This document shows, one piece after another, positions 26,194 through 34,361 of a DNA stretch of 64,000 nucleotides. The first letter of the stretch is position 1. Every line of letters begins with the position of its first letter. The notes beneath the pieces were generated by a model that saw only the letters and a program-made list of their open reading frames with translations, had not been told where the DNA came from and made no database searches. The translations under genes were made by a program, and so were the position numbers. The stretch is from assembly GCA_963714205.1 (NCBI GenBank), contig CAVQNQ010000003.1, positions 434,001 to 498,000 on the forward strand. Direction: 5' to 3'. This stretch comes from CAVQNQ01 sp963714205 (GTDB lineage: Bacteria > Acidobacteriota > Terriglobia > Bryobacterales > Bryobacteraceae).

Positions 26194-27279
26194 ATGTCGC
26201 TATCCCGTCTGCCGCTTCTGGCGCTGGCAGCGCTGTTCAGCTATCCACTGGCCATGGCCCTCGACCGGCCAGGGACCACTTTCAAGATTTTCCAGTTCCC
26301 GCCCAACATGATTCCGCGAATCGACGGAAACGCCGACGACTGGGCCATGGTGCCCGAGGATTACGTGATCGGCATCGACCAGCTTGTGGATGACAGCGGC
26401 AAGTTTAAAGCACCCGATAAGACCAATCTCGACGTGCGCGTCAAGGTCGGTTGGGTCAAGGGTCTGAACCGCCTGTACTTCTTATATGAGGCTTACGACA
26501 ATTACTGGGACTTCTCGCGTCCCGACCTGCACAACGACACCTTCGAATTGGTTGTGGACGGGGACCTTTCCGGCGGGCCGCTGATCCCGCAGTTCCAGCC
26601 GACTAAGGAACTCGATCACTGGGACGCGCACTTTTCCATGCACGGCGTGCAGGCGCAGAACTATCACATCATGACGCCGGCCGTAGGCAAGGACTGGGCG
26701 CTGGCGTGGGGCTGCAACTCCTACGTGAAGGAGCTTCCTTACGCCAACGCCGCATACAATTACAACTTCAAGCCGGGCGAAGCGGGGAAGCTCATCGCTG
26801 GAGTTCTGGATCACGCCGTTCGACTACGCCGGCTGCGAAGGCCCCCAGCGGGCCGTGGAATCGGTGCTCACCGAGAACAGAGCTCATAGGGTTGAGCTGG
26901 GCAGTGATGGATTACGACGACGTCAACAGTAACAAGCATCCGTTCTGGAATCTCTCGCGCAAGCACACCATGTACGGGAAGGCCGACGAGTTAGTGGCAT
27001 TCAGGCTGATGCCGCTGGAGCCGCAGTTTCAGAAGGCCATCGACGCGCAATGGTCGTTTAAGATATTGGACATGAACCGGCGGCTGGTGGCGTTTCAGGA
27101 CCAGTCGGTGGGCAAGATCACTTCCTGGAAATGGGACTTCGGCGACGGAACATCTTCTAGCGGAACAGCACCCCATACACGCGTATCAGAAGGCGGGACA
27201 GTACATCGTGGTGCTGAACGTGGACGGTCCGGCGGGCGCGTCGCGACGGTCGAAGATCTGGGACGTGGTGGTGAAGTGA
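26194..27279 (+). pseudogene. Exported CBM9-like/PKD domain protein, three 1-base insertions
   Basis: The signal peptide MSLSRLPLLALAALFSYPLA is followed by PRIDGNADDWAMVP, the opening of a family 9-like carbohydrate-binding domain, with FYEAYDNYWDFSR-like sequence after it. The C-terminal part has the PKD motif WDFGDGTSSS, continuing AYQKAGQYIVVLNV. The frame is broken three times by extra bases: about 26797 (then LEFWITPFDYAGCEGPQRAV), about 26881 (then LIGLSWAVMDYDDVN) and about 27162. Three insertions restore the original frame, and the protein ends at TGA 27277-27279. Conserved sequence persists on both sides of each break. I mark it as disrupted, but sequence error is likely. It is probably a cell-surface or periplasmic sugar-binding protein. 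Confidence 0.75.
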
Positions 27280-27326
27280 AGCGAAATTCGTCCTGTCATA
27301 TTCTTCATGGGATGGAGAAAGAACAA

Positions 27327-28754
27327 ATGAACGCACACGATCTCAGCCGACGTGAGGTTCTGCATCTTGGCACAAAGGTTACCGCCGCGGCGGCCCTTGG
27401 GTCAACGCTCTTTGTTCCGCCAATCGCCGCGCAGAACAAGCGGCAGACACGCATCTTCGACGTGCTCAAATACGGCGCCGCCGGCGACGGAGTTACTCTC
27501 GATACCGCGGCCTTTCAGAAAGCGATCGACGAAGCCGGGGCGGCAGGCCGGGGCGCTCAGGTGCTCGTCCGCGGCGGCCATCGCTATCTTCTCGGCACGC
27601 TGGCACTAAGGAGCGGCATCGACTTCCATCTTGCCGACGACGCCGAGCTATTGGTCAGCACCAAGCCGGAACACTACACGGGCGGCGCCCTGATCACCGC
27701 GCAGTCGGCCGATGGGTTGCGAATCTCAGGAACCGGCACCGTCAACGGCCGGGCGAAGGAGTTCATGAAGAGCTTTGACGAGGAGAACGAGATTTGGCGC
27801 GCGGGCCCATTCCGGCCAAGGACTTTCGTACTCACCGCTTGCAAGGGCCTGCAGGTTCACGACATCACGATCAAGGAGGCGTCCCAGTGGACCCTCCATT
27901 TACTAGGTTGCGAAGGCGTCTTGGTGGACAACCTGACGATTCGTAATCTGCTCGATGTGGGCAACTGCGATGGAATCGATCCCGACCACTGCCGGGACGT
28001 CGAGATCCGCAAGAGCCACATCAGTTGCGGGGATGATGCGATCGTGATAAAGGCGACGCGGCAAACGAAGGACTACGGGCCCACGGCGAACATCACGGTC
28101 AAAGACTGCGTGATCGAAACGCAGGACTCCGGGTTGAAGATCGGGACGGAAACCACCCAGGATATCCATCACATTACTTTCGAACGGTGCGAGATCCGCT
28201 CTAGCTGCCGCGGCCTCACCATCCAGCTTCGCGATGAAGGCGACGTCTCCAACATCGACTTCCGCGATATCAAGTTCGTTTCGCGTTACTTCTCCAATCC
28301 ATGGTGGGGCAGAGGCGAGGCCATCTCGCTCACCGCGATTCCGCGCGCTCCCGGGACGAAGGTTGGCGCTATCCATGACGTGCGAATTCGAAACGTCAGC
28401 GGCAGGGCCGAAAACAGCGTGCGTGTGAGCGGCTGCAAAGAGAGCCGGGTGCGCAACGTCACGTTGGAGGACGTCTCCATCACCATCGACCGGTGGACCA
28501 AGTATCCGGGAGGTGTGTTCGACAACCGGCCCACGACAGCCTACCCGGGCATCGAGCAGCATGGCGACCCGGGTTTCAGCATCCGCCACGCGGACAATGT
28601 CGTGATGAAGAAGTGCCATGTCGAGTGGGGAAAGAACCGGGCGGACTACTTCACGCACGCCCTGGAAACCGAGGACGTGACCGGGCTCAAACTCACAGGG
28701 TTCAAAGGCGAAGCGGCACATCCGGAGCGCGACAAGGCTATCGTCGCGCTGTGA
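27327..28754 (+). CDS. Glycoside hydrolase family 28-type protein, Tat-exported
   Basis: A 475-residue right-handed parallel beta-helix protein of the polygalacturonase clan. The N-terminus LSRREVLHLGTKVTAAAALG is a twin-arginine signal. The pectate-lyase-3-like opening FDVLKYGAAGDGVTLDTAAFQKA is followed by the GH28 catalytic region: N213, D215 and D218 in NCDGIDPDHC and D236-D237 in CGDDAIVIK. The usual GHG is replaced by SGLKIGTET, so exo/endo mode and substrate are uncertain. The start ATG 27327 has GGAG nine bases upstream; ATG 27312 is an alternative. It follows the CBM9/PKD gene by about 47 bases. Confidence 0.88.
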   Translation: MNAHDLSRREVLHLGTKVTAAAALGSTLFVPPIAAQNKRQTRIFDVLKYGAAGDGVTLDTAAFQKAIDEAGAAGRGAQVLVRGGHRYLLGTLALRSGIDFHLADDAELLVSTKPEHYTGGALITAQSADGLRISGTGTVNGRAKEFMKSFDEENEIWRAGPFRPRTFVLTACKGLQVHDITIKEASQWTLHLLGCEGVLVDNLTIRNLLDVGNCDGIDPDHCRDVEIRKSHISCGDDAIVIKATRQTKDYGPTANITVKDCVIETQDSGLKIGTETTQDIHHITFERCEIRSSCRGLTIQLRDEGDVSNIDFRDIKFVSRYFSNPWWGRGEAISLTAIPRAPGTKVGAIHDVRIRNVSGRAENSVRVSGCKESRVRNVTLEDVSITIDRWTKYPGGVFDNRPTTAYPGIEQHGDPGFSIRHADNVVMKKCHVEWGKNRADYFTHALETEDVTGLKLTGFKGEAAHPERDKAIVAL

Positions 28755-28773
28755 CGGCCGTTTTCGAGCGCGA

Positions 28774-29929
28774 TTACTGGGCCTCCACAAACCGTATGCA
28801 CACTGGCGTGCCGAGGTCTACAGTCTGCCCGGTCGGAGTCAGACCTCCGGTTTTCCGGTCGATACGAAAGACTACCAAATTACCGCTGGTCTGGTTGGCG
28901 GCAATAAGATAAGATCCCGTAGGATCGATGCCGAAGGCTCGTGGGCTCTTGCCTTGCGTGGCTACGCATTGCAGAAATCTCAGGGCACCGTTCTCCAGAT
29001 CGATCTGAAATACCGCGATGCTGTCATGCCCGCGGTTCGAGCCATAAAGAAACATCCCGGAAGGATGCACGTGGATGTCCGCGGGTAAGTTGCGCCCCGT
29101 GAAGTCCTTGGGCAGAGTGGGCACGGTCTGGACCTCCGTCAGAATGCCCTTAGTTGCGTCGAAGTCGAAGGCGGTCACGGAGTTCGACAGCTCATTGATG
29201 GCATAAACAAACTTGCCGTTCGGGTGGATGTCGATGTGCCTGGGCCCGGAACCGGGTTTGACCTTCACATCGGGTGGCTCGTGGGGAGTCAGCGAGCCCC
29301 TTCAGCGGGTCCAGGCGGTAGACGGCAACCTGGTCGGTCCCGCGATCGGCCACCAGGACGAAACGGTTGTCGGCGGAGATTGTGAGCGAGTGCGGGTGCG
29401 GCCCGCTCTGAAGCCCGGGATCTATGCTGGAACCCTGCCGCTGTATAAACGCCGAAACCTCAGAGAGGCTGCCATCCTCCTTGATTGGCAGCAGCACCAC
29501 GCTGCCGCTCGCATAGTTGACCGCTATGACTGCTTTTCCCGTCTTATCCACCGCCAGAAAGTAAGGATCCTGACCACGAGTAGGTATGGTGTTGAGAAAC
29601 GTCAGCTTCCCGGTCTTGCGATCCATGGCGAAAGCGCTGACGCTGCCGGCGCCCTTGCCTTGATAGTTATTGGAGGCGTACAGGAACCGTCCATTGGGGT
29701 GGGTGGCGAGGCACGATGGGTTGACCGTCTCCGCGGCGAAGCTGATTCCGGATAGTCTGCCGGATGCCGCGTCGAACCGGCCGGCATAAATGCCCGCGGC
29801 GCTCTTGCTCTTGTAAGTAGCGACATAGACTATGTAGTCGCTCTTGGACGCGTTCGTGACGTAAGGCGCCAGCCACAAGAGGCCGAGTAACGAAGCCAGA
29901 AAGATGCTGTACCGGCGGGCGGGTTTCAT
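28774..29929 (-). CDS. Lactonase-fold seven-bladed propeller protein (6-phosphogluconolactonase-like), 1-base insertion
   Basis: A protein of about 385 residues with signal peptide (MKPARRYSIFLASLLGLLWL) and the PF10282 lactonase pattern: VYVATYKSKSAAGIY, NPSCLATHPNGRFLYASNN, GPHPHSLTISADNRFVLVADRG, GPRHIDIHPNGKFVYAINE and PRAFGIDPTGSYLIAANQ, one per blade. An extra base at about 29296 shifts the frame after DPLKG; the correct continuation SLTPHEPPDVKVKPG is intact in the next frame and runs to 28774. The start is ATG 29929. Exported members probably hydrolyse sugar lactones. It is convergent with the GH28 gene on the left and divergent from another on the right. Confidence 0.82.
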
Positions 29930-30106
29930 GGAACTATGAGATCGCACCCGAAAGCACAAAGCAAGGATGGCCGCTCAGGTTTTTTCCTGGTTGCCATTTG
30001 ACAGCCGGATACCCCTGTGATATAAACCGTTTCGGATCGCTAGCCAGAAGGCGTCGTAAAGCACCTGCAGCAGCGCCTCTGCCGGCTCGAAAGGGGGGGA
30101 CGTTAG

Positions 30107-31714
30107 ATGAAGACGTGCATCGTGAGTCTGTGGGCTTGTTCCGTAGCTGCTTTTGCCGCCCCCAATGTCTGCGACGTCCGAGACTATGGCGCCACTGGAG
30201 ACGGACGCACCAAAGACACGCAAGCCATCCAGAAAGCCATCGACGCGTGCGCCCAGAAAGGCGCCGGAGTGGTCTATATTCCTTTCGGAAGCTATCTGAC
30301 CGGCGCAATTACGTTGAAGAGCAATCTCACCCTGCGCATCGAGGCTGGCGCAACCATTCTGGCCAGCACGGACCCCGAGGACTACCCGCTCATACCCAAC
30401 CCATGGCAGCCTGAAAACCGCCAGCCGGCCGCCCTGATTAACGGCGAGGGTCTCGAAAATGTCACCATCACGGGGCGCGGCACGATTGAAGGTCAGGGCA
30501 AGCTCTCCTATTACCTCGGTCCCGAGCGGACGGGACCGGTGGAAGGTGATCTTTGGGGTCATCATGCCTCTCAAAAATATGACACGGGTTATTTCGGGGG
30601 AAAAGTGGTTCCGAGCGGCGACGCGTATTGGGGGCCACGCAAGACCAACCAGGGGAGCGCCGCGAACAGCAGGCAGTACGCGCACCCGCGGCTGATCAAG
30701 CTGGTGCGCTGCACGAACGCCGTGGTGGAGGGATTGACGCTGCGGAACTCGCCCAGTTGGACGGTGAATCCGGTTTTCTGCGAGCGGGTCGCGCTACGCG
30801 GCCTCACCATCGATAACCCGATGGATTCCACCAGCACCGATGCCATCGATCTGGAATCCTGCCGCGACGTCCACATCAGCGACTCGACCCTGGGCGCCGG
30901 CGACGACCTGGTCACCATCAAGTCGGGCTCGGAGCCGGCCGGGCTGCGCGTCAACAAGCCGTGTGAGAACATCACGGTGACCAACTGCACGATGCTGCAC
31001 GGCCACGGCGCCATCGTTATTGGCAGCGAAACCTCTGGCGGGGTCAGGAATGTCTCGGTATCCAACTGCGTTTTCCGGGGGACCGACCGCGGCTTCCGTC
31101 TGAAGACTCAGCGCGGCCGCGGGGGCGTGGTGGATGGGCTGGTGGCGAGCAACATCATCATGGAAGACGTGACCGAGCCGTTTGGGATCACCCTCTATTA
31201 CTCGGGCCGCGGAGGCATCGACAAGCCGGAGCCGGTCAACCAAGGCACGCCGGTGTGGCGAAATCTTTCTTTTCAGAACATCATTGCGCGGGGCGCCAGA
31301 ACCGCGGGGTACCTTCTCGGCCTGCCGGAGAGCCCGTTCAATGGAGTAACGTTTAGCGACGTGCGCGTATGGGCCAAGGATGGCTTCTCGTGCCGCTGGG
31401 CGAAGGATGTGGCTTTTCACAATGTTCGAATCGATACGGAAGAGGGCTCCGCGCTCACCGCCCGCGACACGGAGGGCCTGGAGATCGATGGCTTCCGCAC
31501 AGGCGCTCCGCATCTCGATGTGCCGGTTATTGGATTGAGTCAGGTGCGGGACGTGATGTTACGAGGCAGCTATGCGGCCCGCGGCACCGGCACCTTCGTG
31601 GACCTCAGCGGAGATACCACCCGAAACGTGGTATTGAGCGGAAACGACCTACATTACGCCAAACAGGCGGTAAATGCCGCAAATGGCCTTGGACAGGAGA
31701 TCAAGGTGGAGTAG
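30107..31714 (+). CDS. Glycoside hydrolase family 28 protein (polygalacturonase-type), second copy
   Basis: A 535-residue exported beta-helix enzyme (signal peptide MKTCIVSLWACSVAAFA). All four GH28 signatures are present: D245 and D248 in TDAIDLESC, D266-D267 in GAGDDLVTIK, G299-H300-G301 in HGHGAIVIGSE, and R331/K333 in FRLKTQRGRGG. This makes it the best candidate for an active pectinase in the window, on polygalacturonan or rhamnogalacturonan. The ribosome-binding site AAGGGGGG lies about nine bases upstream of ATG 30107. It is a close paralogue of 36794-38404, and the two flank the reductase/cytochrome/esterase block. Confidence 0.93.
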   Translation: MKTCIVSLWACSVAAFAAPNVCDVRDYGATGDGRTKDTQAIQKAIDACAQKGAGVVYIPFGSYLTGAITLKSNLTLRIEAGATILASTDPEDYPLIPNPWQPENRQPAALINGEGLENVTITGRGTIEGQGKLSYYLGPERTGPVEGDLWGHHASQKYDTGYFGGKVVPSGDAYWGPRKTNQGSAANSRQYAHPRLIKLVRCTNAVVEGLTLRNSPSWTVNPVFCERVALRGLTIDNPMDSTSTDAIDLESCRDVHISDSTLGAGDDLVTIKSGSEPAGLRVNKPCENITVTNCTMLHGHGAIVIGSETSGGVRNVSVSNCVFRGTDRGFRLKTQRGRGGVVDGLVASNIIMEDVTEPFGITLYYSGRGGIDKPEPVNQGTPVWRNLSFQNIIARGARTAGYLLGLPESPFNGVTFSDVRVWAKDGFSCRWAKDVAFHNVRIDTEEGSALTARDTEGLEIDGFRTGAPHLDVPVIGLSQVRDVMLRGSYAARGTGTFVDLSGDTTRNVVLSGNDLHYAKQAVNAANGLGQEIKVE

Positions 31715-31779
31715 CATTATGTCTGGCGACACCGCATGTGCGGAGGGACCGCGCGACTGTCGTTGGAGGGGGAACCGAA

Positions 31780-32886
31780 ATGATGCAATCCAGACGCGAT
31801 TTTCTGTTGGGCGGCTGCGCGATGGCGCTGGCGGCCGGGTCTAAACGGGCATTCGGGGCTCCGCAGGAGATCCGCCGGGGCGGGATGGTGTATCGCCGTC
31901 TCGGACAAACGGACTTGTACCCGTCGTTGCTTTCTTTCGGTTCGCACACCGATAACGCCTACAAGATTCCGGTGAAGGGCGTGGTTGCCAGCAGTGTGCT
32001 GAACCCGGAAGGACAAGCGCGGCGCGACCGCCAACTCGCGCACGCCCTCGACCTCGGCGTGAGCATGGTGGACGCGTATTTGACCGAGGGCCAGTGGGAG
32101 CCGTTGGCGCGGCTGGTGCGCCCCAAGCGGGACAAGGTCCTGGTGTCGCTTTATCACAATGCTCCCGAGTTCGTGGCCCGGAACGTCGAGCGCGGCTGCA
32201 GGCTCTTCGGCGGATACGTGGATCTCTACCGCTTTCCGGTGCGGGATGGCACGGTAATCAACGGCAGTACGCTCGAGGACTGGGACGCACTGCGGAGAGC
32301 CAAGGAAGCGGGCAAGGTGCGGGCGATCGGCATCGCCACTCACATGGAAACGGAGATGGTGAAGGCGCTGACGCAACTGGAAGGGCTGGATTATATCTTC
32401 TTCCCCTATAACTTCATTCACGCCCGCGCCGATTACAGCGAGTTTCTGCCGGCCGCCATTGCCAAAGGCGTGGGGTTGATCGCGATCAAGCCTCTGGCCA
32501 TGGGATCGATCGTGAGCTTTGACCCGCGGGCCCGCCCCGATGCCAGGCCGGAGAATCAGCGCACCAGCCTGTTCACTTCCCAGAACCGCATGATACTTCC
32601 CGCGGCCGTCGCCGAGCTGACGCGCAGCCTGAATCGCCTGCCCGACGAGACGCTTTGCCAGGCCGCCATGCGCTTCGTCTACTCCAAGAATTTCCTATCC
32701 TCGGTGCTCGCCGGGATGTGGGAGGACCAGTGGGTTGACGATAACTACCAAGCTATAGGCAAGTACTACCAGCTGCGCCACGAGGAGACCGCGGCGCTCG
32801 ACGCCGCGGCCAAGATGGCGAAACTCGTAGGGCCGAGCTGGCTGCCTCCCGGTTATCAATGGTTGGATCATCAATGGGGCGTGTAA
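31780..32886 (+). CDS. Tat-exported aldo/keto reductase-like protein lacking most catalytic residues
   Basis: A 368-residue AKR-fold protein. MMQSRRDFLLGGCAMALAAG is a twin-arginine signal with a Cys. GMVYRRLGQTDLYPSLLSFG is the AKR opening and HALDLGVSMVDAYL carries the conserved Asp. However, the Tyr of the tetrad (five residues after Asp) is Glu, the Lys strand reads KVLVSLYHNAP, and the His strand reads VDLYRFPVRDG, so Tyr, Lys and His appear replaced. The C-terminal NADPH-binding part is also divergent. A normal NADPH-dependent reductase is unlikely, especially outside the cytoplasm. The start ATG 31780 has GGAGGGGG upstream. Its 3' end overlaps the cytochrome/FGE gene. Confidence 0.8.
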   Translation: MMQSRRDFLLGGCAMALAAGSKRAFGAPQEIRRGGMVYRRLGQTDLYPSLLSFGSHTDNAYKIPVKGVVASSVLNPEGQARRDRQLAHALDLGVSMVDAYLTEGQWEPLARLVRPKRDKVLVSLYHNAPEFVARNVERGCRLFGGYVDLYRFPVRDGTVINGSTLEDWDALRRAKEAGKVRAIGIATHMETEMVKALTQLEGLDYIFFPYNFIHARADYSEFLPAAIAKGVGLIAIKPLAMGSIVSFDPRARPDARPENQRTSLFTSQNRMILPAAVAELTRSLNRLPDETLCQAAMRFVYSKNFLSSVLAGMWEDQWVDDNYQAIGKYYQLRHEETAALDAAAKMAKLVGPSWLPPGYQWLDHQWGV

Positions 32887-34262
32887 GCCTGAAACGATTA
32901 AGCTCCGCACTTGAGCTGCTTCTGGCGGTGGCGGCTGCCGCACCCGCGCAGCAGCCCGCGCCGGAGCTCCAGCAAGCTGGCGCCTGCGCACGCTGTCACG
33001 TCACTTCGGTGCTCGAGTGGGGTCTGTCCCGTCATCAGAAGGTAGGCACGGATTGCGTGGCCTGCCACGGCCCCAGCCACGGCCACGTGATCGACGAGCG
33101 GAATAACGTCAAGCCCGATAGAATTCCGCGCGGCGCGGCAATAGCTGCCCTCTGCGAAACTTGTCATGCGAGTGGTTGCCCGAACACCAAGCAGACGGCC
33201 TCCTGCGAGACCTGCCACCACCACCACGCGCTGCTTGACCCGAACAAGGGCCGGTCCGTCCAGGACCAGTGGGTCAAGGAAGCCAACGGCAAGTTGGAGG
33301 CGTTTAACCGGTATATGGCCGACGGCGACCGGCTCGTCAAAGAGGGCTCCTATCCGTCCGCGCGCGACGCGTTCCAGCACGCCCTCGAGCAGGTTCCCGA
33401 CGACCGCCGCGCGGCCGCAAAACTGCGGATGACCGAGCGCCGGATCGACCCGCGTCTGGCGGGCTTCGACATCCTGGGCGGCGAGTTCGATCCGGAAAGC
33501 GGCTTGCCCCGGCAAGTGAAAGTAACTGGCACGGATATCGATATGGTACTGATCCCGGCCGGCGATTTCGACATGGGATCCGACCTCTGGAAAGCTTCGA
33601 CTCCGGTAAGCACCGTCTCCGTGGAGGCTTTTTATCTAGCGAAGTCCGAGGTGACTCAGGGCCAGTGGAAAGCGCTTATGGGCGCGAATCCCAGTCTGTT
33701 CGCGGGACGGCCGGGCTCCGATCGTCTGCCGGTGGAACAGGTTTCCTGGAACGACTGCCAGATCTTCATCGGGAAACTGAATGCGCGCGTGCCGGGCGGA
33801 GGCTTTCGCTTACCGACCGAAGCCGAGTGGGAATACGCCGCGCGGGCCGGCTCCGCCGACCCTCTCTCGCACGATCAGTTGTTGCACGCGGGCTGGTTCC
33901 GTGAGAACTCCGTTTCCGGCTCCAACGCGAACAAAGAGTATGTGCCGCTCGAAGCCTATGCCCCGCAGCCGGTTGGAACCAGCCAACCGAACCGCTGGGG
34001 TCTCTACGACATGCTCGGCAACGTGTGGGAGTGGACTTCGAGCCTCAGCCGTCCCTACCCGTATGATGCCGCTGATGGCCGCGAATCGGCGACCGCCTCC
34101 GGATTGCGCGTGCTGCGCGGCGGCTCGTTTGTCGATTCGGCCGAGTATTTGGACCCCGCCCTCCGCCACGCGGAACGCAGCGATAGCAGGTATCGCTGGA
34201 ATGGTTTCCGTCTGGCCCGAGGAGTTCCCGCGTTGGTTTCGCAGGCCACCACTAAGAAGTAA
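32859..34262 (+). CDS. Tetraheme cytochrome c fused to a formylglycine-generating-enzyme-like domain
   Basis: A 467-residue exported protein. After a signal peptide (LELLLAVAAAAPAQQ) come four CxxCH haem c sites within about 90 residues: CARCH, CVACH, CETCH and CETCH. A helical, TPR-like linker follows (GSYPSARDAFQHALEQVPDD). Residues 225-455 are an FGE-sulfatase (SUMF1) domain: MVLIPAGDFDMGS, EVTQGQWKALMG, FRLPTEAEWEYAARAG, YDMLGNVWEWTSS and LRVLRGGSF. The two active-site cysteines of true FGE near GGSF are absent, so it is not expected to make formylglycine. Start ATG 32859 or 32874; both overlap the reductase stop, so translation is probably coupled. Confidence 0.88.
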   Translation: MVGSSMGRVSLKRLSSALELLLAVAAAAPAQQPAPELQQAGACARCHVTSVLEWGLSRHQKVGTDCVACHGPSHGHVIDERNNVKPDRIPRGAAIAALCETCHASGCPNTKQTASCETCHHHHALLDPNKGRSVQDQWVKEANGKLEAFNRYMADGDRLVKEGSYPSARDAFQHALEQVPDDRRAAAKLRMTERRIDPRLAGFDILGGEFDPESGLPRQVKVTGTDIDMVLIPAGDFDMGSDLWKASTPVSTVSVEAFYLAKSEVTQGQWKALMGANPSLFAGRPGSDRLPVEQVSWNDCQIFIGKLNARVPGGGFRLPTEAEWEYAARAGSADPLSHDQLLHAGWFRENSVSGSNANKEYVPLEAYAPQPVGTSQPNRWGLYDMLGNVWEWTSSLSRPYPYDAADGRESATASGLRVLRGGSFVDSAEYLDPALRHAERSDSRYRWNGFRLARGVPALVSQATTKK

Positions 34263-34361
34263 GGTAGCGGCTTTTTAGATTCGACACGTTGGGCGGTGCT
34301 CGTCGAGTACCTCGAGGGATACCTTTGTGTCAGAGCGAAGTCAAGGTAAGGAGGATTCTTC

